Assembly: GCF_947489565.1 (NCBI RefSeq)
Contig: NZ_CANLEA010000021.1
Location: forward strand, 29,320-93,319
Reading direction: 5' to 3'
From: an uncultured Kordia sp.
GTDB lineage: Bacteria; Bacteroidota; Bacteroidia; Flavobacteriales; Flavobacteriaceae
Length of the DNA stretch: 64,000 nucleotides
The notes under the pieces were generated by a model. That model saw only the letters and a list, made by a program, of their open reading frames with translations, made no database searches and had not been told where the DNA came from. Position numbers and translations under genes: made by a program. Within the stretch, counting starts at the first letter, position 1, and each line of letters starts with the position of its first letter. Below, in pieces: positions 35,487 through 44,456 of this stretch.

Positions 35487-36812
35487 ATGGGGAAAAAAAT
35501 CTACATACAACTCTGCATTCGCATATTGCTGATTGCTTTGAATGCCATGCTGATCTATTATTTCTTTCAATATGGATACATCATTAATGGATTAGGCTTT
35601 ACGCTATTGCTGATGTTTCAAATGTTTTTATGTTTTGACTATTTAGATAAGCTATTTTTAGATATTGAAAAAACGGTAGATTGTTTGTTGAACGATGACT
35701 TTTCTAATAAAATTTCCACTGAAAAGCAACAAAATAGTTTACATGCAAAAACAGCAAAACTCCAAGAAAAATACCGCACACAAAGCAAACTGTTCACTTC
35801 CGAACAGGTGATTTTTACAAATATTATTGAGAGTTTAACGATTGGCGTGTTAATTCTCCGGAAGGATACAAACCAACAAATAGAAGTATTTCAGTTGAAC
35901 AAAGCTTTTGTCGATTTCTTTCAAATTCCGAAATTTTACAATTGGAAACTTCTAAAAGAAAAAATTACGCCTTTGGTTGCTATTATTGATGCGCAGCCTT
36001 GGAAACGTGTAAAACATACCATTTCGTTAAGTGTAAATGATCAAGTAGAATCGTTTTTCCTAAAAACTTCGGTTACGCATACTAGCGAATTTGATTATTT
36101 GATGGTAACTATGGAAACCATTCAACAACTAATTGATAAAAAAGAAAAAGAATCTTGGTATAAACTCATGACCGTGATGTCGCATGAAATCATCAATACG
36201 ATTACGCCAATAAGCAGTTTGGCAGAAAATTTAGATTCACTATTACAAGACGAACCTGATGAAGATACGTTGGAAGAATTATCGCAAGGATTGAAAATTA
36301 TTAAAAAGCGTTCTTCTCACTTAAATAATTTTGTGAATACGTATCGTCAGTTATCAGAATTGCCTTTGCCCGATAAAAAGGACATTAACTTTACAGAAAC
36401 TGTACAGCAAACGCTCGATTTATTTGCCCAAGAGTTTAAAGAAAAAAATATTCAACTTGACTTTCATCATAAAGAAAATATTCAGCTTTTGGCGGATAAA
36501 CAGCAACTAGAACAAGTTGTTATCAATTTAATTTCTAACTGTTTGTATGCGTTGAAAGAAGCCGAAAATCCAACAATAACTGTGACCATCAATGCCGATA
36601 ACAATCGTGTGCATTTAACCGTTTCGGATAACGGAATTGGAATTTCTAAAAAGATTAAGAATAATATTTTCATTCCGTATTTTACTACTCGAAAAGAAGG
36701 TTCTGGAATTGGATTAACCTTAACCAAAAGTATTGTAGAAATGCATGATGGCACAATTTTCTTTAAGTCTGAAAACGGTTTGACTACGTTTACTTTGAGT
36801 TTTTCAATCTAA
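35487..36812 (+). CDS. Sensor histidine kinase, partner of the NtrC-type regulator
   Basis: A 441-residue kinase. Two N-terminal membrane spans (about 6-25 and 30-50) lie almost back to back, so little periplasmic sensing surface exists. A PAS-like part (about 100-215) is followed by the dimerisation helix with H233 in MSHEIINTITPI. The ATPase domain has an N-box NLISNCLYAL near 345 and G-boxes DNGIGIS and GSGIGLTL. Its ATG directly follows the regulator stop (TAAATG). Sensing is probably membrane-internal or cytoplasmic. Confidence 0.94.
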   Translation: MGKKIYIQLCIRILLIALNAMLIYYFFQYGYIINGLGFTLLLMFQMFLCFDYLDKLFLDIEKTVDCLLNDDFSNKISTEKQQNSLHAKTAKLQEKYRTQSKLFTSEQVIFTNIIESLTIGVLILRKDTNQQIEVFQLNKAFVDFFQIPKFYNWKLLKEKITPLVAIIDAQPWKRVKHTISLSVNDQVESFFLKTSVTHTSEFDYLMVTMETIQQLIDKKEKESWYKLMTVMSHEIINTITPISSLAENLDSLLQDEPDEDTLEELSQGLKIIKKRSSHLNNFVNTYRQLSELPLPDKKDINFTETVQQTLDLFAQEFKEKNIQLDFHHKENIQLLADKQQLEQVVINLISNCLYALKEAENPTITVTINADNNRVHLTVSDNGIGISKKIKNNIFIPYFTTRKEGSGIGLTLTKSIVEMHDGTIFFKSENGLTTFTLSFSI

Positions 36813-36818
36813 AGAAGA

Positions 36819-37046
36819 ATGGCTACTCAAATTTGCCCAAACTGTAACAAAGATTCATTCACTTGGATGTTAGATAATGAAAAATCTGAACTCACTATTT
36901 GGAACTGCTCAATATGTTTTTATGAAGCTTTTGAGAATGAAAATGATGAGCAAATTTGTACTAATTGCGAAAAGGAAACTAAAACAAAGTTAAAAGATGC
37001 TATTCATGAATATTGGTGGTGCTCCAATTGTAATTTAAAAAGCTAA
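36819..37046 (+). CDS. Small protein with four CxxC zinc-ribbon motifs
   Basis: A 75-residue acidic protein with four CxxC pairs (CPNC near 6-9, CSIC near 30-33, CTNC near 47-50, CSNC near 68-71). They are arranged as two treble-clef or ribbon zinc sites. No enzyme domain. It lies 6 bases after the kinase stop and is probably on the same transcript, an unusual neighbour for a two-component system. Function is unknown. Confidence 0.75.
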   Translation: MATQICPNCNKDSFTWMLDNEKSELTIWNCSICFYEAFENENDEQICTNCEKETKTKLKDAIHEYWWCSNCNLKS

Positions 37047-37055
37047 CTAAACCAA

Positions 37056-37568
37056 TCAAATACCATAAAGTAATTTTGTTTTTAATACTGTTTCTGCAGT
37101 ATTCAACATAAGGAAATAACGCAATTGCCAAGCCTGTGTTTTGATAGCTTGCTTACTTGTTGGTTTGTCCCAAGATGGATAGACTCTAATTCCACGTTTT
37201 CCATCTTTCAATTCGGTAGCTACGATTTGTTTTTGAATCAATATTGATTTTGGAAATACAAATTGTCCAAATTGTTGCTCTTTTTGAACATTAATTACAA
37301 TAAAATCAAACGTATCAGTTTCATGAAAAGGCGCCGTGATACCTTCGACATTTCGTTTCCAAACAGTAACAAATTGACCAATTTTTTTAGGTGTGATTTT
37401 TGCCGTTCTAGAAATTATATGATATGTTTCAAGTTGAAACGAACAGGCTTCATAGGCTGTGCTTTCTTCTTCTGAACAAAAGTTTGAGAAATGAAAATTA
37501 CAAGAGTCATATAGACTTTCTTTAATTTTCGCAATACAATAGGGAAATTTTTCTGAGGTTATTTTCAT
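37056..37568 (-). CDS. MepB family protein
   Basis: A 170-residue protein of the MepB family. The conserved segment SRTAKITPKKIGQFVTVWKR near 53-72 and GKRGIRVYPSWDKP near 123-136 mark the family. It is named after a Staphylococcus protein encoded next to the MepA efflux pump; its biochemical role is unknown. It converges on the zinc-ribbon gene and is 6 bases downstream of a membrane-protein gene on the same strand. Confidence 0.8.
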   Translation of the reverse strand: MKITSEKFPYCIAKIKESLYDSCNFHFSNFCSEEESTAYEACSFQLETYHIISRTAKITPKKIGQFVTVWKRNVEGITAPFHETDTFDFIVINVQKEQQFGQFVFPKSILIQKQIVATELKDGKRGIRVYPSWDKPTSKQAIKTQAWQLRYFLMLNTAETVLKTKLLYGI

Positions 37569-37574
37569 AAAAAA

Positions 37575-38051
37575 TTAGTCGATCACCGAATCATATTTAC
37601 GAAACTGATTGCGCGCTTCGCCACGTAATTCCAAATCGTTTTCAATTTTAGATTTCGAAGGCCTTTGTAAAATCAAATACAGAATCAACACGCCAGAAAT
37701 TGCTATAAATGTTGCATTCTTTGAAACCATATACATCACAATACCAAACATAGCTGGACTTTCAATCAAAGCAAATTTTACAATACTTGCCGTTTGATAT
37801 TGAGTCAACATCTTTTTCAAACCTTCCATATTCTTTGCGTTTTGCACCATTTTTTGAAACATTATGCGACTCATAGTCAGCGTACTAATCACAATCACAG
37901 GAAAAATAAGCAAGAACATATCTGTTGTATCAAAAGAAAATTTTGCAGTTCCTATATCATCATAAGAAAAAATACCCGCAAGAATCACTAAACCAGCAAC
38001 TAAGACAAAATGTATGATTGTCAAAGTTTTTACAAATGAATTTGGTGTCAT
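37575..38051 (-). CDS. Conserved flavobacterial membrane protein
   Basis: A 158-residue protein with about four hydrophobic segments: near 8-26, 38-58, 84-105 and 110-130. The ATG at 38051 gives MTPNSFVKTLTIIHFVL, which fits the family start I recall in flavobacteria; the frame extends 12 more residues without support. No motif suggests a function. It is upstream of the MepB gene and divergent from the SDR gene. Confidence 0.7.
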   Translation of the reverse strand: MTPNSFVKTLTIIHFVLVAGLVILAGIFSYDDIGTAKFSFDTTDMFLLIFPVIVISTLTMSRIMFQKMVQNAKNMEGLKKMLTQYQTASIVKFALIESPAMFGIVMYMVSKNATFIAISGVLILYLILQRPSKSKIENDLELRGEARNQFRKYDSVID

Positions 38052-38104
38052 ATCGTGTTGTTTTTTAGCACAATTCAAAAGTAACAAAAAAAATCGCTCT
38101 TTTA

Positions 38105-38155
38105 TTTGGAATGATCATTCTGTTATTTATATATTTGTATCGGAATGATCGTTCC
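38105..38155 (+). promoter_or_regulatory. Promoter with two TetR-type operators upstream of the SDR gene
   Basis: The Bacteroidota promoter elements TTTG (38105-38108) and TATATTTG (38130-38137) are 21 bases apart. Two nearly identical palindromes, GGAATGATCATTC at 38108-38120 and GGAATGATCGTTCC at 38142-38155, lie 34 bases apart, one over the -33 box and one over the start of transcription. This is the layout of a repressor site. The TetR gene follows the SDR gene. Confidence 0.75.
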
Positions 38156-38188
38156 AAAATAGTTATCAAACATAAAAACCAAAAAATC

Positions 38189-38944
38189 ATGAATACATTA
38201 CAAGGAAAAACTGCAGTAGTTACCGGTGGAAATAGTGGAATTGGCTATGCTTCTGCATCTAAATTAAAAGCACAAGGAGCCAATGTCATCATTACAGGAA
38301 GATCGGAAGAACGTGTGGCAAAAGCTGCTCAAGAATTAGGCGTTCGCGGAATTGTAGCAGATGTTACATCCTTAGATGCGATCGATAATTTAGTAAATGA
38401 AGTCAAAGAATCGCATGGAAATGTGGATGTTTTATTTGTAAACGCAGGAATTTTTACGCCAGCGCCCGTGGGTCAAATTACCGAAGAAGTATACGATTCG
38501 CAGTTTAACATCAATTTTAAAGGCGCCGTGTTTACTACAGAAAAGTTTTTACCAATTTTGAATGATGGCGCTTCTATTATCAACTTATCTTCTATTAATG
38601 CGTATACAGGAATGCCAAATACGGCGATTTATGCTGCTACCAAAGCTGCTTTGAATTCGTATACTCGAACTGCTGCTACGGAGTTAGCTCCAAGAAAAAT
38701 TCGTGTAAATGCGGTGAATCCTGGACCTGTAGAAACACCAATTTTTGGAAAAACTGGCATGCCAACAGAGCAACTTAATGGTCTTGCACAAGCGATGCAA
38801 GAACGCATTCCATTAAAACGATTTGGACAACCAGAAGATGTAGCCAATTTAGTAGCCTTTTTAGCCTCTGATGAAGCTTCTTTTATTACAGGAAGTGAAT
38901 ATAATGTAGATGGTGGAATGAATGTAAATCCTTTATTGAGTTAA
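38189..38944 (+). CDS. SDR family NAD(P)-dependent oxidoreductase
   Basis: A 251-residue classical short-chain dehydrogenase. The cofactor motif TGGNSGIG is at 12-19, NAG near 91, the catalytic Ser in NLSS near 134, Y148 and K152 in YAATK, and the C-terminal GSEYNVDGG. The substrate cannot be told. The start ATG at 38189 (MNTLQGKTAVVTGG) is behind the operator region; the longer frame would translate the promoter. It is probably repressed by the TetR protein encoded 65 bases downstream. Confidence 0.94.
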   Translation: MNTLQGKTAVVTGGNSGIGYASASKLKAQGANVIITGRSEERVAKAAQELGVRGIVADVTSLDAIDNLVNEVKESHGNVDVLFVNAGIFTPAPVGQITEEVYDSQFNINFKGAVFTTEKFLPILNDGASIINLSSINAYTGMPNTAIYAATKAALNSYTRTAATELAPRKIRVNAVNPGPVETPIFGKTGMPTEQLNGLAQAMQERIPLKRFGQPEDVANLVAFLASDEASFITGSEYNVDGGMNVNPLLS

Positions 38945-38970
38945 TACATATGATTATTAATCTGTATTTT

Positions 38971-38998
38971 TGTAGCGATGGTTTTTACTATCGCTACA
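38971..38998 (+). terminator. Hairpin between the SDR and tetR genes
   Basis: TGTAGCGATGG and CTATCGCTACA pair around a TTTTTA loop, followed by ATTTTTAG. The tetR ATG is 11 bases further, so it may attenuate rather than end transcription. Confidence 0.6.
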
Positions 38999-39009
38999 AT
39001 TTTTAGTTT

Positions 39010-39591
39010 ATGCCAAGAGTAAAAAAATTTAATGAAGAAGAAACGCTGAACAAAGCCATGTGCTTGTTTTGGCGAAATGGTTTCCACGCAACTTCCATGC
39101 AAGATTTGGTGACTTATTTAGGTATCAATCGGGCAAGTATTTATGATACATATGGTGGAAAAAAAGAACTCTTTGAAAAGGCTTTTACACATTACCGAAC
39201 TTCAAACAGAAAGCAGTTACAAGCATTTTTAGAAAGTCAAGAAAATGTAAAAGAAGGATTTCGCTCATTGTTTGAACGTGAAATTTCAGAAGCTGCCTGC
39301 GATGCTGATCATAAAGGTTGTTTTGTAGTGAATGTTACTACCGAATTGGTTCCAAATGATGAAGAAATGCTCAAAGTCATCCAAGAGAATAAAACATTCA
39401 TGACAACTACTTTTGAAGACTTTCTAAAAAAAGGAGTCGATTCAGGAGAGATTTCTTCTACTAAAAACATCAAAAATATTGCTTCACTCCTACACACTTT
39501 TTTAAACGGTTTAAAAGTTGTCTCCAAAACAGATGCTAATGAAGAACGTTTAGTGGCATCTGTTGATACGATATTGACTTTGCTAGATTAA
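39010..39591 (+). CDS. TetR/AcrR family transcriptional regulator
   Basis: A 193-residue regulator. The N-terminal helix-turn-helix (about 10-55) has FWRNGFHATSMQDLVTYLGINRASIYDTYGGKKELF, which is typical. A ligand-binding helical domain follows, with a CDADHKGCF segment containing two Cys near 97-104 that could sense oxidation or electrophiles. It lies directly downstream of the SDR gene, and the SDR promoter has two palindromic sites, so control of that gene is probable. Confidence 0.93.
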   Translation: MPRVKKFNEEETLNKAMCLFWRNGFHATSMQDLVTYLGINRASIYDTYGGKKELFEKAFTHYRTSNRKQLQAFLESQENVKEGFRSLFEREISEAACDADHKGCFVVNVTTELVPNDEEMLKVIQENKTFMTTTFEDFLKKGVDSGEISSTKNIKNIASLLHTFLNGLKVVSKTDANEERLVASVDTILTLLD

Positions 39592-39787
39592 ATTATCGAA
39601 GTCTATATTTATACTTACAAATTGGCATTGAAAAGATTAAAACTTCCCACGTAACTTTGACTTTGAACAAGATTATTGTAGTTTTAGCCATACACAAAAT
39701 CTATAGTAAAAGGTAGGTTCAATGCTCATCAAAACCATAAGAGTTTCTTATATATATGTTGTGCATTAGCAAGAAAAATAAGCAACT

Positions 39788-40882
39788 ATGAATCAAGAAA
39801 CGATACTCATTCCAACCTTAAGCACATACGTTGAAGATCAATGGGAAATGACAAAAGGAATTACAGCTCCTAAATTTTCTGCGGTTTACGATGCCTTACC
39901 AAATCAGGAGTTTAAAGCATTAATTTTGTTAGGCAAGTATGAAATTAAAGGCGGGAAAATCAACTTAAAAATCAATTGTTCGCTCGAAAATAGCAATACT
40001 GGAAAGGTTTTACCAAACGCTACTGAAAAAGTATTATTAGGTGATTTAGAAGAAAAAATCGGGTTTATTCTTTTTCCTGAACTACTTCCATTTAAGTTTA
40101 CAGAAGAAGATGAAGAAGGTGTTTATAATCTTATCCTTTCTGTAGATGATACCAATTCGGATGAAGAAAAAATAATCGTTACACAAGAACTTACGTTTCG
40201 TAAAAGCCTGCCAAACTTATTACAAAAACCAACATTAGAATTAGAAGAATGGCGCCAGAAGTATTATTTAGATCCAAAACCGACAGAATTAATTTCATAT
40301 TATTGTAAAGGTTTAGAAGAAAATAATACGCTTAATAATGATGCTAGTATTCTATTTTATGTAGAAGCCTTGAACAATTCGTTATTTCTTGTTGATGAAA
40401 TTATTTCACTTATAAAAGCAGATAAATTTTCCAGATTGCAACGAAACGGATTGATTATTTTATTTGCGCGTTCCAAGTATGAAAAAGTAGACAGTTTAGG
40501 ATTTTCTGAAGAAGAGTTAAAAATTCTCTACGAATTTAGAGACGAATTCTACAATCCATTAGAAAAAGAAATTGATCATCCTTCAGATTTAGATATGTTA
40601 TGGAGTTTATTTTTTGCTAATGGAAAATATGAGAATCTAGAAAAAATTATTTCAACATTGTATTTTAAAAAGGATATTAGTGAAGAAGATGCGAAAAATT
40701 TACCTGAAGCAGCACTGATAAAATATGCTGTTGGAAGAGCGGCAGCATGGTCTTTAGAGACAATTGGAAGGTTTCATCCAATGGTGCAAGTGTATATAAT
40801 TTACACCTTAAACCAACCTAATATTTCAGCGTATATACAAGGAGAATTGGAAGCGGTTTTGAGTAACATACAGGAAGAATAG
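39788..40882 (+). CDS. Hypothetical acidic protein
   Basis: A 364-residue acidic, soluble protein without signal peptide or membrane span. The first 145 residues are beta-rich; the rest is helical. No motif is recognised. It is a single gene with converging neighbours. There is no clue to function. Confidence 0.65.
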   Translation: MNQETILIPTLSTYVEDQWEMTKGITAPKFSAVYDALPNQEFKALILLGKYEIKGGKINLKINCSLENSNTGKVLPNATEKVLLGDLEEKIGFILFPELLPFKFTEEDEEGVYNLILSVDDTNSDEEKIIVTQELTFRKSLPNLLQKPTLELEEWRQKYYLDPKPTELISYYCKGLEENNTLNNDASILFYVEALNNSLFLVDEIISLIKADKFSRLQRNGLIILFARSKYEKVDSLGFSEEELKILYEFRDEFYNPLEKEIDHPSDLDMLWSLFFANGKYENLEKIISTLYFKKDISEEDAKNLPEAALIKYAVGRAAAWSLETIGRFHPMVQVYIIYTLNQPNISAYIQGELEAVLSNIQEE

Positions 40883-40933
40883 CATAGACAAACTCACAAA
40901 TCAAGAACACTGAATTGCTTCTGTGGATACAGA

Positions 40934-41737
40934 TTAATTTCCTAAAAAAGGATACCAAAGTAACATTTGACATATAATTGCTGTGATCCACGCAATCCAA
41001 ATGATGGTTTTCTTAACGTTAAAGATATATTTCACTTTTCTTTTAAACAATACATACAAACCGAAAGTAACGAAACTTACATAGAATAGATGTATCATAA
41101 TTCTGGTATCAGACATCATAAATGCATCCACTATTTCATCAAATTGGTAGTATGGCTGAGAAGCATAATAAAAGACTGTAAGAATCAATCCTAATGCACT
41201 TGAAATAATAATAAATGCTGATAAAAACCAGCCAAACCTGGTCCGTTTCCAAAACAAAATAGGACCTAGTATTGTTGAAATAATGTATATCAAATACAAA
41301 ATCAACAAATAACTTTTTCCAAATTCAACAGATAAAATAGAACTAAGAAATAAGTGAATTAATGCGTAACCTTCTATAAAAATGTAGATTAACAAAACTG
41401 CTACGTACAATCCCAATCCTGATAAAAGCCAACTCAGAATACGAATTTGTCGTTCATGAGATTCAAGTCCTTTTAAAAAAGGATTTATCGGATCAAAAAA
41501 AGCTTTCTTTTTAGCTTCGCTAGCTTCTTTTTTTTCTTGAAGATTTTTTTGTCTTTCCGCTGCCTCTTCCCTATTTTGAGTGATCAATTCGTTTAATTCA
41601 TCTTCTGGAATTCCTCGATTCAACAGTTCTAATTTTGCAGTTTCTATTGCAATTGGTTGGTAACTTGAAGCACTAGTGATGATCCCTAACAATTCTTCGT
41701 CAGATAATTTCCTGTAACGTTCTGTAAATTCTGTCAT
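40934..41737 (-). CDS. Hypothetical membrane protein with N-terminal helical domain
   Basis: A 267-residue protein. Residues 1-80 form a soluble part (YRKLSDEELLGIITSAS, then ELLNRGI) that recalls short helical domains seen before membrane anchors, and a coiled coil (about 50-75). Five hydrophobic segments follow from about 95 to 265. The start is the ATG at 41737; a TTG two codons earlier is not needed. It is the last of three minus-strand genes. Confidence 0.7.
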   Translation of the reverse strand: MTEFTERYRKLSDEELLGIITSASSYQPIAIETAKLELLNRGIPEDELNELITQNREEAAERQKNLQEKKEASEAKKKAFFDPINPFLKGLESHERQIRILSWLLSGLGLYVAVLLIYIFIEGYALIHLFLSSILSVEFGKSYLLILYLIYIISTILGPILFWKRTRFGWFLSAFIIISSALGLILTVFYYASQPYYQFDEIVDAFMMSDTRIMIHLFYVSFVTFGLYVLFKRKVKYIFNVKKTIIWIAWITAIICQMLLWYPFLGN

Positions 41738-41751
41738 GTACAATTATAGGT

Positions 41752-42225
41752 TTACCAATTACTTTTCTTTGCGCGCTGTTTTTCGTGTTCTGCTTGTAAA
41801 AACTTAAGAATCGTTTCTACTTGCTTGTCTACATTTTTGATGCGCAATACACTAAAAATCAAAGTGCGTTTTCTTCCATCAGTAAGTTTATCAAAAATGG
41901 TTTTTCCGTCAGGATCTTGCGCTAAAAACACTTCCAAAACTTCAGGAATATCAACGCCAAGCGGATTTGGATCAATTTCTAATTTGTATGAAATAGTTTC
42001 GCCAGCTTCTTTCCCAATTTGTTTGATGTATTTTTTGGCAAGCATGATATAAAAATCTCCGTTTCCTAGATGATTCAATCCACATTGCAGCCTAACGGTA
42101 TCATCAATGGTACAAATCAATCGTGTCGCACGTTTTTTTTCATACTGATTCACAATATCAGCTGAAACTACTAAATGATAATAACTACCACTCTTTTGCA
42201 ACGGTTGTGTTCCTTCGAGAATCAT
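41752..42225 (-). CDS. DUF1905 / YdeI-type protein
   Basis: A 157-residue protein with an N-terminal DUF1905 part (about 1-95, HLVVSADIVNQYEKKRATRLICTI) and a C-terminal YdeI/OmpD-associated part (about 105-155, VFLAQDPDGKTIFDKLTDGRKRTL). Such fusions are common in Bacteroidota. E. coli-type members are linked to bacteriocin or peptide tolerance, but the mechanism is unknown. It lies 3 bases downstream of the lipoprotein gene. Confidence 0.8.
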   Translation of the reverse strand: MILEGTQPLQKSGSYYHLVVSADIVNQYEKKRATRLICTIDDTVRLQCGLNHLGNGDFYIMLAKKYIKQIGKEAGETISYKLEIDPNPLGVDIPEVLEVFLAQDPDGKTIFDKLTDGRKRTLIFSVLRIKNVDKQVETILKFLQAEHEKQRAKKSNW

Positions 42226-42228
42226 TTA

Positions 42229-43125
42229 TTATTTTTCTTTGCGATACGTTAAGGTACTTCCGCGATTCAAATAACTTAACACCATGCTTTCGTCTGAATA
42301 TTCTAATAATCCGTAAATCATTTCTTCTCCAGCATCATTTTTTAAGTTCAAATATTCAACACCATCTTTTTCGGTCAACGTATACTTATAGATACTATTG
42401 GGATTCGTTTCTGTGCCTTTATAAAACATCGTAAAAGTTCCGTCTTTAATTTCTACACCCGAATTAGGATCGTCTGTACTAATCCAACGTCCATTACTTA
42501 AACCAACCGTTTCCGTTTCACTTTCTAAAAGACTTGCGCTTGTTTCACGTAGTGTTTTTTCAAATTCAGAAATCATATTTTGCTCCGATTTCCATTGCTC
42601 AGTAACATCTATATTTTTAACCGTAGACATATCAATTTCATAAGATTTTGATGTTTTCTCTTTTGCTAATACACGTATTAACTTTCCATCATGAATATAA
42701 TAACGTTTCTCTTTGGAAGTAAACGGACCATGCATACCAGCTTCACTTCGTTCTTGTTCAAATACAAAAAATAAGATATTATTATGCAAATAAAAAGTTC
42801 GTTCGATAGAACCATGCTCTCCATAATTACCTTCTTTAACTTTCTGGGGAACTCCAGACTTAAAATAAGCTTCCTTTTTAAGAACGCCGCCTCCAACATT
42901 TTCTTCGATCTCTTTTTTATCAAATGAAGAAAGTTGGTTTTCTATTGTTGAAAAGTTCGTTTTAATCAGCTTAATTTTATCATCCAATGATAGTATCTTT
43001 TCAGGAGTATCAACAGTTTCTTTTTCTTTGGTTTGAGAAGTCGTTGTATCTGCTTTCTTTTCTTCCGCTCCACAAGCAAAAAAAGTTGCTATTACAAAAA
43101 CGTAGAGTAATAATCGTGAATTCAT
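42229..43125 (-). CDS. Hypothetical lipoprotein
   Basis: A 298-residue protein with a lipoprotein signal (VIATFFAC, Cys near residue 18) and a Lys/Thr/Glu-rich linker. The domain that follows is beta-rich, with SNGRWISTDDPNSGVEIKDGTF near 215-236. This recalls extracytoplasmic domains that measure small molecules, but no family is recognised. The ATG at 43125 is chosen for the signal peptide. It probably heads an operon with the DUF1905 and membrane-protein genes. Confidence 0.7.
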   Translation of the reverse strand: MNSRLLLYVFVIATFFACGAEEKKADTTTSQTKEKETVDTPEKILSLDDKIKLIKTNFSTIENQLSSFDKKEIEENVGGGVLKKEAYFKSGVPQKVKEGNYGEHGSIERTFYLHNNILFFVFEQERSEAGMHGPFTSKEKRYYIHDGKLIRVLAKEKTSKSYEIDMSTVKNIDVTEQWKSEQNMISEFEKTLRETSASLLESETETVGLSNGRWISTDDPNSGVEIKDGTFTMFYKGTETNPNSIYKYTLTEKDGVEYLNLKNDAGEEMIYGLLEYSDESMVLSYLNRGSTLTYRKEK

Positions 43126-43308
43126 GTGCAGTTTTAGTTCGTTAGTGTTTCTCACAAATATAACTGAATCTGTGTATAATTGCTAAAAGGTGGTTTTTGG
43201 AAATAAAAAGATTACTCCATGATCTTGAATAGACATCATAGAAATCCCGTTAACGCGACACATTGAGCGAAGTCGAAATGTTGAGCAAGCACTACTTTTA
43301 TAAATTCT

Positions 43309-43535
43309 AGGATTACTCCATGATCCTGAGTGTGGGAATGTTGCAAATTTTAAAGTCTTAACTCGCCATGCGAGTTGAGTCCTTTTTTTGTATGTATATA
43401 TTTTTGAGCGAGCTTGTATTTTAGGATGTTTAGGATTACTCCGTGATCCTGAGTGTGGGAACGTTGCAAATTTTAAAGTCTTAACTCGCCATGCGAGTTG
43501 AGTCCTTTTTTTGTATGTATATATTTTTGAGCAAG
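43309..43535. repeat. Two direct copies of a 105-bp intergenic repeat with hairpin
   Basis: Copies at about 43309-43413 and 43432-43535 (period 123) are nearly identical. Each starts AGGATTACTCC, contains the hairpin AACTCGC-CAT-GCGAGTT and a T-run, and ends near TTTTTGAGC. The hairpin plus T-run looks like a terminator. The part 43126-43308 has a shorter related piece with CACATTGAGCGAAGTCGAAATG. Confidence 0.88.
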
Positions 43536-43551
43536 CTCAACATATATACAT

Positions 43552-43586
43552 ACAAAAAAAGTCCTGCCAAAGGCAAGACTTTTTAT
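43552..43586 (-). terminator. Terminator of tRNA-Pro
   Basis: On the minus strand AAAAAGTCTTGCC and GGCAGGACTTTTTTT pair around TTT (one G-U pair). It begins just past the tRNA 3' end. Confidence 0.88.
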
Positions 43587-43589
43587 TTG

Positions 43590-43664
43590 TCGGGGTGGCA
43601 GGATTCGAACCTGCGACCTCCGCGTCCCAAACGCGGCGCGATAACCGGGCTACGCTACACCCCG
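43590..43664 (-). tRNA. tRNA-Pro (anticodon TGG)
   Basis: A 75-base tRNA without encoded CCA. The acceptor arms CGGGGTG and CACCCCG pair with A as discriminator. The D-arm is AGCGTAGCCCGGTTATCGC-like. The anticodon stem CCGCG/CGCGG holds the loop TTTGGGA with TGG as anticodon, and the T-arm has GTTCGAATCC. A promoter and a terminator flank it. Confidence 0.95.
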
Positions 43665-43688
43665 AAAAGGTTATCCAAAATTGGATTG

Positions 43689-43725
43689 CAAATATAGGGT
43701 TTTTCTTGAAACGGAAAAGCAAAAA
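43689..43725 (-). promoter_or_regulatory. Promoter of tRNA-Pro
   Basis: On the minus strand TTTTTG at 43720-43725 and TATATTTG at 43689-43696 are 23 bases apart, close to the Bacteroidota consensus. It lies 25 bases before the tRNA 5' end. Confidence 0.65.
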
Positions 43726-43799
43726 TAATTTATTTTTCAAAAAATAATTCTCATGAATAATTTACTTAATTTTGTCCCACAATAAAAAAGATAAAATAT

Positions 43800-44408
43800 A
43801 TGCTCATCATCGGTATTGGAGGCGGAACAGGAAGTGGAAAAACAACAGTTGTAAACGAAATTATTAAACAACTTCCCGAAAATGAAGTTGGAGTCATCTC
43901 ACAAGATTCGTATTATAATGATACTTCACATTTAAATTACGAACAACGTACAAAAATCAATTTCGATCATCCACGATCTATTGATTTTGATTTATTATGT
44001 GAACATTTAAAAGAATTGAAAAAAGGAAACGAAATAGATCAACCTGTGTATTCCTTTGTAAAACACAATCGTACAGGCGATACCATTCATACGTTACCAA
44101 GAAAGGTAATGATTGTGGAAGGAATTTTAATTTTAACGAATTCTGAACTTCGTAAAATGTGCGACATCAAAATATTTGTGCATGCCGATTCAGACGAACG
44201 TTTGATTCGAAGAATAAAGCGCGATATTACCCAACGTGGACGCGATATTGACGAAGTATTGGCTCGATATCAAAACACATTAAAACCAATGCACGAGCAA
44301 TTTATTGAACCTACCAAAGAGTTTGCAGATATCATTATTCCAAATAATCGATACAACACCGTAGCTGTAGATATTGTTCGAACAATTATAAGTGAGCGAT
44401 TAGCCTAA
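43800..44408 (+). CDS. udk: Uridine kinase
   Basis: A 202-residue kinase of normal length. The P-loop GGGTGSGKTT is at 7-16, the SQDSYYND motif near 39-46 and NFDHPRSIDFD near 58-68; RDITQRGRD lies near 141-149. It phosphorylates uridine and cytidine in pyrimidine salvage. A TAATTTTG -7-like element lies at 43767-43774. It heads a run of plus-strand genes. Confidence 0.95.
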   Translation: MLIIGIGGGTGSGKTTVVNEIIKQLPENEVGVISQDSYYNDTSHLNYEQRTKINFDHPRSIDFDLLCEHLKELKKGNEIDQPVYSFVKHNRTGDTIHTLPRKVMIVEGILILTNSELRKMCDIKIFVHADSDERLIRRIKRDITQRGRDIDEVLARYQNTLKPMHEQFIEPTKEFADIIIPNNRYNTVAVDIVRTIISERLA

Positions 44409-44456
44409 TATTTAGTACATTTACAGGTATCAACGTAGCGCATCACGCATTTGAAT

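Noticed and set aside
38111..38188. N-terminal extension of the SDR protein
   Set aside because: It would translate the operator and promoter; the SDR fold begins at 38189.
43491..43747. Open frames across the tRNA-Pro gene
   Set aside because: They overlap the tRNA and its terminator on both strands and carry no family signal.
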